From: Sequoia sempervirens
Lineage: Eukaryota; Streptophyta; Pinopsida; Cupressales; Cupressaceae
Direction: 5' to 3'
Assembly (NCBI GenBank): GCA_007258455.2
Contig: VDFB02252616.1
Location: forward strand, 119,882,552 to 119,946,551
Length of the DNA: 64,000 bases
Shown here: positions 13,579 through 26,032 of the stretch, one piece after another
Position numbering within the stretch: position 1 is the first letter of the stretch
How the letters are laid out: every line of letters starts with the position of its first letter
Notes under the pieces: generated by a model
Databases searched by the model: none
What the model was told of the DNA's origin: nothing
The model's input: the letters and a program-made list of their open reading frames with translations, nothing else
Made by a program: the position numbers and the translations under genes

Positions 13579-15164
13579 TGATGCAATACAACTATCAACA
13601 ACCATCATTCATCAGGGAAAATTAGTCCAAAACACAGTTAGGAGAAGATCAAATTGAACAAGCAACAAATCCACTCAACTTTTCATCAAAATATCCACAA
13701 ATTCACTTATCAACTCAACAATTTCTTTTAACCATTCCATAGGTTATCATGTTCATCCATTCCACAAATTAGTAGCCTACACTTTTGTCGAACTCAAATT
13801 CATCACATAACATGATTAAGAAAACAAAACCATTCCTCCCTTCACTATTCAATCAATTCTTTCGACTACACCACATTAGTCTTCATTACAAACTACTTCT
13901 TTAAGGAAAAATGACCACAATCTATTCTCAGACCTGAATACATCTCAGACATCATCAATTTGACATGATCAAATCAAAATCTCGATTAGATTCACTAAAA
14001 TAATCCATTCTTTCATTATTTACCAAGGCACTCTTTCCACTTTCATTCAATTTTCTTTTCCAAGGAAAAATATCAACATACCATTCTATCACCAGTCCTT
14101 CAACCCACTGTAATCCACATCAATTTCAGTGTAACGAAACAAAAACATGTCTACATACCACTGTTCTAATAGAGTCCTTGGTTTATGCAGTCAAAGCATC
14201 ATTTTTTCCCTAAGGAATCAACTTTGCTAAAACACCAAAAACCACAAGCTTACCTTCAAACCCTCTTCCAAACATTAGATACATCTATAAAATCATTGTT
14301 CAAATAGGTTCAACAAAAACCAAATCATATATATAACTATTTATTCAAAAGTTTCATGCATTCCACACCAAACTTCTAGTAGCACAACAACTTGACAAAC
14401 TGGGTATATCAAATTACCCAAATAGATTCTCCATTGTATCTATATCCATTCTAGAACCCATTTAAATTTCCTTTAACACTAAAAATCATAGAGTAGTGTT
14501 GCTTTAAGAAAATATACAGATTCATTGATTGTTCTACATAATTAAGACTCAAATTAGGCTTATTAGGCTATGGTGCAATAGGGTTTATTGAATATCCTAT
14601 TACCCGGCATTATTTATCCTAACCAATAATTGAAACATCTTTAATTTGTCTTGAATAAGCTTATTCTACCACAAAATTCATTCTCCATGCATCTATTATC
14701 AAACACTAGGTGTAATTTCTTTACAACTGTTAGAAAAAACCCCTGTTCACTGGCTAAGACAATCATAAACACTTAGTTACTCATGCATAATATTTTTTCT
14801 TTGTTCCAAAAATTAAATAACATGAAATTAGAAATAATAATGGAACACCACACCTAGATCTGGGAGTTTTCCCTAAGTAGAACAAAATAAATACAAATTA
14901 GTTGCTCTCTAGTTACCCTAGAAAGGGGATTCAACAAATTTTCGAAAAAACACCAAAACTAACTCAAAACAACATGAAATAAGATGAAACAAAAAGGAAA
15001 ATGAGGGGGATTGATAGGGTTATCAATTAAAAACATCCACTCATGCATGTATGACTGTACAAAGTTCCTCTACTCTAAAACAACTATTATATAGTGATTT
15101 TTGTGAAATAGACAAAGTTTATTCATGAAATCTTATTTCCACCAATTCATTACAAGATCATACA
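13579..15164 (-). repeat. LTR B of the array
   Basis: Minus-strand LTR, 1586 bp, with TG...CA ends. It shares variants with LTR E, such as 'ggtttatgcagtc', and the 'gttatcatgttcatcc' form with D and E. Confidence 0.8.
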
Positions 15165-16213
15165 ACCTCCCCTTCTTTTGCAACAAGGAATAATTCATTT
15201 TTAAAGGCTTTACAATTTCCTTCATTGGTTGAAACCAACTCTAACTTCCCATGACCTTTCATATTCCATGTTTTTTTGTTGTTTTTCCTTTTTTTTACAA
15301 CTTTGACAATAAATAACAATCTTTTTGCCACTAAAGAAAAGTATTTTAAATTTACCACGTAGAAACCTATTACATGGCTTCAATGCATTCAATTTTTTCT
15401 TTACATGGCCTTGACACATGATTTTAGGCTTGAACACACAAATATTAAAAATTATCCTTTTGAAGGCATTTAATGATCAAGGTGCTCCTGCACCATACAA
15501 CCAACCAACTAAACCTTTCCATGTCCCTTGGAAACATACCAACCTTCTTTGTACCTACAAAACAAATTCAACTTGCCTTGGACTGCTTCTTCTTCATCTT
15601 CTTGACTCTCTCTTCCTGAATCTTCATTTGTCTTTACCTTTGTCTTCACTTTGTCCTTTGCTTTCTCTTTTGCCTTTATCATTCTCTATCATTAGGTTCA
15701 CATTCTCAAAAGGACACATGACTGCCCTTTTACCACTCTCTTCTTTTCACCAATTCTTGTATCAACCAAGGATACAAGAATGGGCTTGCAAACTACTTAT
15801 CTTCAACAATCATCCTTGATGTTCTTAGACCAATCTTATCTTCATCTTTTCAACCATTCCCATCAATGGAGTACTCTTCAGGCTGCAACTCTTATAGTGC
15901 TTGCTCAGACAAATATCCATCTCTCTTCAACCTGCAAACACAAACTCAAACACCAACTCAAAAAACAATCCATCTTACCCAACAACAAATCCTGGAAGAT
16001 TCCTCACTCTCTTTGCCTTGCACCTTCTACCCAACTTTATCTCCATTGGAGGATGGTGACCATAGCCCTTTCCTTGTCTACCAACACACACAACTCAGAA
16101 ACTTTCTTCTATGTAGTTTAGATGGACCAAGCACTTGCAACCAACCAACTATCAACAACAACTTAACCACAAACTTTCCCTTTCCTCAGATCCTTCTGGA
16201 TCTGATACCAATT
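15165..16213 (-). repeat. Internal segment B-C of the array
   Basis: About 1.05 kb. The primer binding site next to LTR C has a mismatch in its distal part (TGGTATCAGATCC). The antisense 116-codon frame is intact at 15866-16216. No retroelement protein domain is visible. Confidence 0.75.
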
Positions 16214-17801
16214 TGATGCAATACAACTATCGACAACCATCATTTATTAGGGAAAATTACTCCAAAACACATTCAGGAGAAGATCAAATTAAACAAGCAA
16301 TAAATCCACTCAACTTTTCATCAAAATCTCCACAAATTCACTTATCAACTCAACAATTTCTTTTAACCATTCCATAGGTTATCATTCATCCATTCCACAA
16401 ATTAGTAGCCTACACTTTTGTCAAACTCAAATTCATCACATAACCTGATTAAGAAAACAAAACCATTCCTCCCTGCACTATTCAATCAATTCTTTCAACT
16501 ACACCACATTAGTCTTCATTCCAAACTACTTCTTTAAGGAAAAATGACCACAATCTATTCTCAGACCTAAATACATCTCAGAAATCATCAATTTGACACA
16601 ATCAAATCAAAATCTTGATTAGATTCACTAAAATAATCCATTCTTTCATTATTTACCAAGCCACTCTTTCCTCTTTCATTCAATTTGCTTTTCCAAAGAA
16701 AAATATCAACATACCATTCTATCACAAGTCCTTCAATCCACTATAATCCACATCAATTTCAGTGTAATGAAACAAAAACATGTCTACATACCACTGTTCT
16801 AACAAAGTCCTTGGCTTCTGTAGTCAAAGCATCATTTTTTTTCCTATGGAATCAACTTTGCTAAAACACCAAAAACCACAAGCTTGCCTTCAAACCCTCT
16901 TCCAAACATTGGATACATCTATAAAATCATTGTTCAAATAGGTTCAACAAAAACCAAATCATATATATGATTATTTATTCAAAAGTTTCATGCATTCCAC
17001 ACCAAACTTCTAGTAGCACTACAACTTGACAAACTAGGTATATCAGATTACCCAAATAGATTCTCCATTCTATCTATATCCATTCTAAAACCCATTTCAA
17101 TATCCTTTAACACTCAAAAGCATAGAGTAGTGTTGCTTTAAGAAAATATACAAATCCACTGACTGTTCTACATAATTAAGACTCAAATTAGGCTTATTAG
17201 GCTATGGTGCAATAGGGTTTATATAATATCCTATTACCTGGCATTATTTCTCCTAACCAATAATTGAAACATCTTTAATTTGTCTTGAATAAGCTTATTC
17301 TACCACAAAAAGTCATTCTCAATGCATCTATTATTAAACACTATGTGTAATTTCTTTACAACTGTTAGAAAAAACCCTTGTTCCCAGGCTGAGACAATCA
17401 TAAACAATTAGTTACGCATGCATAATATTTTTTCTTTGTTCCAAAAATTAAATAAAATGAAAGTAGAAATAATAATGGAACACCACACTGATATATAGGA
17501 TTTTTCCCTAAGTAGAACGAAAGAAATACAAATTATTTGCTCTCTAGTTACCCTAGAAAGGGGTTTCAACAGATTTTGGGAAAAACACCAAAACTAACTC
17601 AAAACAACATGAAATAAGATGAAACAAAAAGGAAAATGAGGGGGATTGATAGGGTTATCAATTAAAAACATCCACTCATGCATGAATGACCATAAAAAGT
17701 GGTACTCTACTCTAAAACAACTATTATATAGTGATTTTTGTGAAATAGACAAAGTTTATTCATGAAATCTTATTTCCACCAATTCATTACATGATCATAC
17801 A
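16214..17801 (-). repeat. LTR C of the array
   Basis: Minus-strand LTR, 1588 bp, TG...CA ends. It has the short 'gttatcattcatcc' form shared with A and F, and the 'ctttcctctttcattcaa' form shared with D and E. Confidence 0.8.
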
Positions 17802-18850
17802 ACCTCCCCTTCTTTTGCAACAAGGAATAATGCATTTTTAAAGGCTTTACAATTTCCTTCATTGGTTGAAACCAACTCTAACTTCCCATGGCCTTTCATA
17901 TTCCTTGGTTTTTTGTTGTTTTTCCTTTTTTTTACAACTTTGACAATAAATAACAATCTTTTTGCCACTAAAGAAAAGTATTTTAAATTTACTACATAGA
18001 AACCTGTTACATGGCTTGAATGCATTCAATTTTTTCTTTACATGGCCTTGCCACATGATTTTAGGCTTGAACACACAAATATTAAAAATTATCCTTTTGA
18101 AGGCATTTAATGATCAAGGTGCTCCTGCACCATACAACCAACCAACTGAACCTTTCCAAGTCCCTTGGAAACATATCGACCTTCTTTGTACCTACAAAAC
18201 AAATTCAACTTGCCTTGGACTGCTTCTTCTTCATTTTCTTGACTCTCTATTCCCGAATCTTCATTTGTCTTTACCTTTGTCTTCACTTTGTCCTTTGCAT
18301 TCTCTTTATCCTTTCTCATTCTCTATCATCTGGTTCACATTCTCAAAAGGACACATGACTGCCCTTTTACCACTCTCTTCTTTTCACCAATTCTTGTCTC
18401 AACCAAGGATACAAGACTGGACTTGCAAACTACTTATCTTCAACAATCATCCTTGACCTTCTTAGACCAATCTTATCTTCATCTTTTCAACCACTCCCAT
18501 CAATGGAGTACTCTTCAGGCTGTAACTCTTCTAGTGCTTGCTCAGACAAATATCCATCTCTCTTCAACCTACAAACACAAACTCAAACACCAACTCAACA
18601 AACCATCCATCTTGCCCAACAACAAAATGTAGAAGATTCCTCACTGTCTTTGCCTTGCACCTTCTACCCAACTTTATCTCCATTGGAGGATGGTGACCAC
18701 AGCCCTTTCCTTGTCTTCCAACACACACAACTCAGAAACTTTCTTCTATTTAGTTTAGATGGACCAAGCACCTACAACCAACCAACTATGAACAACAACT
18801 TAACCACAAACTTTCCCTTTCCTCAGAGCCTTCTAGCTCTGATACCAATT
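17802..18850 (-). repeat. Internal segment C-D of the array
   Basis: About 1.05 kb. A full TGGTATCAGAGC primer binding site lies at 18837-18848 on the minus strand. The antisense 116-codon frame spans 18503-18853. On the sense strand only short lysine-rich open frames are present. Confidence 0.75.
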
Positions 18851-20440
18851 TGATTCAATGCAACTATCAACAACCATCATTCATCAGGGAAAATTAGTCC
18901 AAAACACAATTAGGAGAAGATCAAATTGAACAAGCAACAAATCCATTCAACTTTTCATCAAAATATCCACAAATTCACTTATGAAATCAACAATTTCTTT
19001 TAACCATTCCATAGGTTATCATGTTCATCCATTCCACAAATTATTAGCCTACACTTTTGTCAAACTCCAATTCATCACATAACCTGATTAAGAAAACAAA
19101 ACCATTCCTTCCTTAACTATTCAGTCAATTCTTTCAACTACACCACATTAGTCTTCATTCCAAACTACTTCTTTAAGGAAAAATGACCACAATCTATTCT
19201 AAGACTTGAATACATCTCAGACATCATCAATTTGACACAATCAAATCAAAATCTTGATTAGATTCACTAAAACAATCCATTATTTCATTATTTACCGAGG
19301 CACTCTTTCCTCTTTCATTCAATTTGCGTTTCCAAGGAAAAATATCAACATACCATTCTATCACCAGTCCTTCAATCCATTGTAATCCACATCAATTTCA
19401 GTGTAATGAAACAAAAACATGTCTACATACCACTGTTCTAACAGAGTCCTTGGTTTCTACAGTCAAAGCATTATTTTTTTCCTAAGGAATCAACTTTGTT
19501 AAAACACCAAAAACCACAAGCTTACCTTCAAACACTCTTCCAAACATTGGATACATATATAACATCATTGTTCAAATAGGTTCAACAAAAACCAAATCAC
19601 ATATATGACTATTTATTCAAAAGTTTCATGCATTCCACACCAAACTTCTAGTAGCACTACAACTTGACAAATTGGGTATATCAGATTACCCAAATAGATT
19701 CCCATTGTCTCTATATCCATTTTAAAACCCATTTAAATCTCCTTTAACACCACAAAGCATAGAGTAGTGTTGCTTTAAGAAAATATATAGATCCATTGAC
19801 TGTTCTACATAATTAAGACTCAAATTAGGCTTATTAGGCTATGGTGCAATAAGGTTTATTTAATATCCTATTACCTAGAATTATTTCTCCTAACCAATAA
19901 TTGAAACATCTTTAATTTGTCTTGAATAAGCTTATTCTACAACAAAAAGTATTTCTCCATGCATCTATTATTAATCACTAGGTGTAATTTCTTTACAACT
20001 GTTAGAAAAAACCCCTGTTCACAGGCTGAGACAATCATAAACACTTAGTTACTCATGCATAATATTTTTTATTTGTTCCAAAAATTAAATAACATGAAAT
20101 TAGAAATAATAATGGAACACAGCACCAAGATCTAGGAGTTTTCCCTGAGTAGAACGAAAGAAATACAAATTATTTGCTCTCTAGTTACCCTAGAAAGGGG
20201 TTTCAACAGATTTCGGAAAAAACACCAAAACTAACTCAAAAAAACATGAAATAAGATGAAAAAAAAAGGAAAATGAGGGGGATTGATAGGGTTATCTATT
20301 AAAAACATCCATTCATGCATGAATGACCGTACAAAGTGGTACTGTACTCTAAAACAACTATTATATAGTGATTTTTGTGAAATAGACAAAGTTTAAATTT
20401 ATGAAATCTTATTTCCACCAATTCATTACATGATCATACA
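18851..20440 (-). repeat. LTR D of the array
   Basis: Minus-strand LTR, 1590 bp. It is mosaic: its PBS-proximal part resembles LTR B/E and its middle part resembles LTR A. It ends in ATTCAATCA-like sequence rather than the GCATCA of B, C and F. Confidence 0.8.
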
Positions 20441-21488
20441 ACCTCCCCTTCTTTTGCAACAAGGAATAATGATTTTTAATGGCTTTACAATTTCCTTCAT
20501 TGGTTGAAACCAACTCTAACTTCCCATGACCTTTCATATTCCTTGTTTTTTTGTTGTTTTTCCTTTTTTTTACAACTTTGACAATAAATAACAATCTTTT
20601 TGCCACTAAAGAAAAGTATTTTAAATTTACCACATAGAAACCTGTTACATGGCTTGAATGCATTCAATTTTTTCTTTACATGGCCTTGACACATGATTTT
20701 AGGCTTGAACACACAAATATTAAAAATTATCCTTTTGAAGGCATTTAATGATCAAGGTGCTCCTGCACCATACAACCAACCAACTGAACCTTTCCAAGTC
20801 CCTTGGAAACATATCGACCTTCTTTGTACCTACAAAACAAATTCAACTTGCCTTGGACTACTTCTTCTTCATCTTCTTGACTCTCTATTCCCGAATCTTC
20901 ATTTGTCTTTACCTTTGTCTTCACTTTGTCCTTTGCATTCTCTTTTTCCTTTCTCATTCTCTATCATCTGGTTCACATTCTCAAAAGGACACATGACTGC
21001 CCTTTTACCACTCTCTTCTTTTCACCAATTCTTGTCTCAACCAAGGATACAAGACTGGACTTGCAAACTACTTATCTTCAACAATCATCCTTGACCTTCT
21101 TAGACCAATCTTATCTTCATCTTTTCAACCACTCCCATCAATGGAGTACTCTTCAGGCTGCAACTCTTCTAGTGCTTGCTCAGACAAATATCCATCTCTC
21201 TTCAACCTGCAAACACAAACTCAAACACCAACTCAACAAACCATCCATCTTGCCCAACAACAAATCCTAGAAGATTCCTCACTGTCTTTGCCTTGCACCT
21301 TCTACCCAACTTTATCTCCATTGGAGGATGGTGACCACAACCCTTTCCTTGTCTTCCAACACACACAACTCAGAAACTTTCTTCTATGTAGTTTAGATGG
21401 ACCAAGCACCTACAACCAACCAACTATCAACAACAACTTAACCACAAACTTTCCCTTTCCTCAGAGCCTTCTAGCTCTGATACCAATT
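20441..21488 (-). repeat. Internal segment D-E of the array
   Basis: About 1.05 kb, very close to segment C-D. A full primer binding site lies at 21475-21486. The antisense 116-codon frame spans 21141-21491. Confidence 0.75.
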
Positions 21489-23077
21489 TGATTCAATACA
21501 ACTATTAACAACCATCATTCATCAGGGAAAATTAGTCCAAAACACAATTAGGAGAAGATCAAATTGAACAAGCAACAAATCCATTCAACTTTTTATCAAA
21601 ATATCCACAAATTCACTTATCAAATCAACAATTTCTTTTAACCATTCCATAGGTTATCATGTTCATCCATTCCACAAATTATTAGCCTACACTTTTGTCA
21701 AACTCCAATTCATCACATAACATGATTAAGAAAACAAAACCATTCCTCCCTTCACTATTCAGTCAATTCTTTCAACTACACCACATTAGTCTTCATTCCA
21801 AACTACTTCTTTAAGGAAAAATGACCACAATCTATTCTAAGACCTGAATACATCTCAGACATCATCAATTTGACACAATCAAATCAAAATCTTGATTAGA
21901 TTCACTAAAACAATCCATTATTTCATTATTTATCGAGGCACTCTTTCCTCTTTCATTCAATTTTCTTTTCCAAGGAAAAATATCAACATACCATTCTATC
22001 ACCAGTCCTTCAATCCACTGTAATCCACATCAATTATAGTGTAACGAAACAAAAACATGTCTACATACCACTGTTCTAACAGAGTCCTTGGTTTATGCAG
22101 TCAAAGCATCATTTTTTTCCTAAGGAATCAACTTTGCTAAAACACCAAAAACCATAAGCTTACTTTCAAACCCTCTTCCAAAAATTGGATACATCTATAA
22201 AATCATTGTTCAAATAGGTTCAACACAAAACAAATCATATATAGGACTATTTATTCAAAAGTTTCATGCATTCCACACCAAACTTCTAGTAGCACTACAA
22301 CTTGACAAATCGGGTATATCAGATTACCCAAATAGATTCTCCATTGTATCTATATCCATTCTAAAGCGCATTTCAATCTCCTTTAACACCACAAAGCATA
22401 GAGTAGTGTTACTTTAAGAAAATATACAGATCCACTGATTGTTCTACATAATTAAGACTCAAATTAGGCTTATTAGGCTATGGTGCAATAGGGTTTATTG
22501 AATATCCTATTACCTGGCATGATTTCTCTTAACCAATAATTGAAACATATTTAATTTGTCCTAAATAAGCTTATTCTACCACCAAAAGTCGTTCTCCATG
22601 CATATATTATTGAACCCTCGGTGCAATTTCCTTAAAACTGTTAGAAAAAACCTTTGTTGACAAGCTGAGTCAATCATAAACACTTAGTTACTCATGCATA
22701 ATATTTTTTATTTGTTCCAAAACTTAAAGAACATGAAAATAGAAATAATAATGGAACACCACACCAAGATCTAGGATTTTTCCCTAAGTAGAATGAAATA
22801 AATACAAATTATTTGCTCTCTGGTTACCGTAGAAAGGGGTTTCAACAGATTTTGGAAAAAACACCAACACTAACTCAAAACTGCATTACATAAGATGAAA
22901 CAAAAAGGAAAATGATGGGGATTGATAGGTTTATCAATTACAAACATCCACTCATGCATGAATGACTGTATAAAGCTGCACTCTTCTCTGAAACAACTAT
23001 TGTATAGTGATTTATGGGAAATAGACAAAATTTATTCATGAAATCTTATTTCCACCAATTCATTACATGATCATACA
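21489..23077 (-). repeat. LTR E of the array
   Basis: Minus-strand LTR, 1589 bp, TG...CA ends. Its PBS-proximal half is nearly identical to that of LTR D. Divergence from the other copies rises toward its TG end. Confidence 0.8.
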
Positions 23078-24137
23078 ACCTCCCCTACTTCTAAAACAAG
23101 GAATAATTCCTTTTTAAAGGATTTATAACTTCCTTCATCGGTTGAAACCAACTCTAACTACCCATGACCTTTGATAGTCCTTGTTTTTTTGTTGTTTTTC
23201 CTTTTTTTTTAACAATTTTGACAATAAATAACAGTCTTTTTGCTACTAAAGAAAAGTATTTTAACTTTACCACCTAGAAACCTATTACATGGCTTGAATG
23301 CATTCAAATTTTTCTTTACATTTCCTTGACACATGATTTTAGGATTGAGCACACAAATAATACAAATTAGCTTTTTGAAGGCATTTAATGATCAAGGTGC
23401 TCCAACACCATACAACGAACCGACTGAACCTTTCCAAGTCCCTTGGGAACATATCAACCTTCTTTGTACCAGAAAAACAAATTCAACTTGCCTTGGAATG
23501 CTTCTTCTTGATCCTCTTGACTCTCTCTTCCTAAATCTTCATTTGTCTTTACCTTTGTCTTCATCACTTGCCTTCACTCTTTCCTTTGCCTTCTCTTTTT
23601 CCTTTCTCATTCTCTGTCATCAGGTTCGGATTGTGAAAAGGACACAAGACTTCCCTTTTACCACTCTCTTCTTTTCACCAATTCTTGTCTCAACCAAGGA
23701 CACAAGACTATCCTTGCAAACTACTTATCTTCACCAATCATCCTTGGCCTTCTCTAACCAATCTTATCTTCATCTTTTCAACTACTCCCATCAGTGGCGT
23801 ACTCTTCAGGTTGCAACTATTCTAGTGCTTCCTTAGACAAATATCCATCTCTCTTCAACTTTCTAACACGAACTCAAACACCAACTCAACAAACCATCCA
23901 TCTTACCCAACAACAAAGATTAGAAGATGCCTCACTCTCTTTGCGTTGCACCTTCTACCCGACTTAATCTCCATTGGAGGATGGTGACCACAAACCTTTC
24001 CTTGTCTTCCAACACACACAACTCATAAAATTTCTTCTATTAAGTTCAGATGGACCAAGCACCTACAACCAACTATCAACAACAACTTAACCAAAAAAAA
24101 TGTCTTTCCCTAGAGCTTTTTGGCTCTGATACCAATT
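23078..24137 (-). repeat. Internal segment E-F of the array
   Basis: About 1.06 kb and the most divergent full internal segment. The antisense frame is broken by stops here. The primer binding site lies at 24124-24135. Confidence 0.75.
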
Positions 24138-25709
24138 TGATGCAATACAACTATCAACAACCATCATTCATCAAGGAAACTTCAGTCCCAAACACAATTA
24201 GGAGAGGATTAAATTGAAAAAGCAACAAATCCACTTAAATTTTCATCAAAATCTCCACAAATTCACTTATCAACTCAACAATTTCTTTTAGCCATTCCAT
24301 AGGTTATCATTCATCCATTCCACAAATTAGTATCCTACACTTTTTTCAAACTCAAATTCATCACATAACCTAATTAAGAAAACAAAACCATTCCTCCCTT
24401 CACTATTCAATCATTTCTTTCAACTACACCACATTAGTATTCATTCCAATCTGCTTCTTTAAGGAAAAATGACCACAATCTATTCTCAAACCTGAATACA
24501 TCTCAGGCATCATCACTTTGACACAATCAAATCAAAATCCTAGTTAGATTCACTAAAACAATCCATTTTTTCATTATTTACCAAGGAACTCTTTCATTCA
24601 ATATGCTTTTCCAAGGAAAAATATCAACATACCATTATATCACCAATCCTTCAATCAACTGTAATCCACATTAATTTTAGTGTAACAAAACAAAAAAATG
24701 TCTACATACCACTGTTCTAACAGAGCTTGGTTTCTACAGTCAAAGCATCATTTTTTCCTAAGGAATCAACTTTTCTAAAACACCAAAAACCACAAGCTTA
24801 CCTTCAAACTCTCTTCCAAAAATTGGATACATCTATAACATCCTTTAAATAGGTTCAACACAAACCAAATCACATATATGACTATTTATTCAAAAGTTTC
24901 ATGCATTCCACACCAAAATTCTAGTAGCACTACAACTTGACAAACCGGGTATATCAAATTACCCAAATAGATTCTACATTGTCTCTATATCCATTCTAAA
25001 ACCCATTTCAATCTCCTTTAACACCACAAAGAACAGAGTAGTGTTGCTTTAAGAAAATATACAAATCCACTAATTGTTCTACATAATTAAGACTCAAATT
25101 AGGCTTATTAGGTTGTGGTGCAATAGGGTTTATTGAATATCCTATTACTTGTAATGATTTCTCTTAACCAGTAATTGAAACATCTTTAATTTTTCCTGAA
25201 TAAGCTTATTCTCCCACCAAAATTCATTCTCCATGCATCTATTATTAAAGCCTACATGCAATTTATTTACAACTGTTAGAAAAAACCTTTGTTCATAGGC
25301 TGAGACAGTCATAAACACTTAGTTACTCATGCATAATCTTTTTTCTTTGTTCCAAAACTTAAAGAACATGAAAGTAGACATAATGATGGAACACCACACC
25401 AAGATTTAGGAGTTTTCCCTAAGTAGAACGAAAGAAATATAAATCATTTGCTCTCTGGTTACCCTAGACAGCGGTTTCAACAAATTTTGGAAAAACACCA
25501 AAACTAACTCAAAACAACATGAAATAAGATGAAAGAAAAAGTAAAATGAGGGGGATTGATAGGGTTATCAAGTAAAAATATCCAATCATACATGAATGAT
25601 TCTACAAATATGTACTCTGCTTTGAAACAACTGTTATATAGTGATTTCTGTGAAATTGGTTGTTTATTCATGAAATCTTATTTCCACCAATTCATTACAT
25701 GATCATACA
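24138..25709 (-). repeat. LTR F of the array
   Basis: Minus-strand LTR, 1572 bp. Like LTR A it lacks a short 'cctcttt' segment present in B-E near the middle, and it retains the 'agtcccaaacac' form seen otherwise only in A. Confidence 0.8.
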
Positions 25710-26032
25710 ACCTCCCCTACTTTGGAAATGAGGCATAATTCCTTTTCAAAGGCTTTAAAACTTCCTTCGTCGATTGAAACCAACTCTAACTACCCATGAC
25801 CTTTGAAATTCCCTATTTTTTTGTTGTTTTTCCTTTTTTTCTTACAATTTTGATAATAAATAACACTTTTTTCCACTAAAGAAAACTCTTTTAACTTTAC
25901 CACCTAGAAACCTGTTACATGGCTTGAATGCATTCAATTTGTTCTTTACATGGCCTTGACACATGATTTTAGGCTTGAACACACAAATATTACAAATTAG
26001 CCTTTTGAAGGCATTTAATGATGAAGGTGCTC
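25710..26032 (-). repeat. Truncated internal segment at the 5' end of the array
   Basis: Matches the polypurine-proximal 320 bp of the other internal segments, then diverges abruptly at about 26032 ('ggtgctcg' against 'ggtgctcc'). This is the break that removed the rest of the 5' unit. Confidence 0.75.

Larger units (their letters stand above)
10951..26032 (-). mobile_element. Tandem array of a non-autonomous LTR retrotransposon (6 LTRs, 5 full internals)
   Basis: A unit of about 2635 bp repeats 5.7 times. Landmark spacings are 2634, 2637, 2639, 2637 and 2632. Read on the minus strand, each unit is an LTR starting TGTATGATC and ending in TCA. A three-base spacer and a primer binding site TGGTATCAGAGC (complementary to initiator Met tRNA) follow. 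Next come about 1.05 kb of internal DNA and a polypurine tract AAAAGAAGGGGAGG just before the next LTR. Neighbouring units share one LTR, as expected from unequal recombination between LTRs. No gag, protease, RT or integrase is visible, so the element is non-autonomous. At the high-coordinate end the array stops inside an internal segment (about 26032), so the 5'-most LTR is missing. Confidence 0.85.

Noticed and set aside
13016..18632. Several plus-strand ORFs of 80-164 codons repeated across the 10.9-26 kb array
   Set aside because: They lie antisense to an LTR element or in non-coding LTR/internal DNA, match no family and vary freely between copies. They are by-products of the tandem repeat, not genes.
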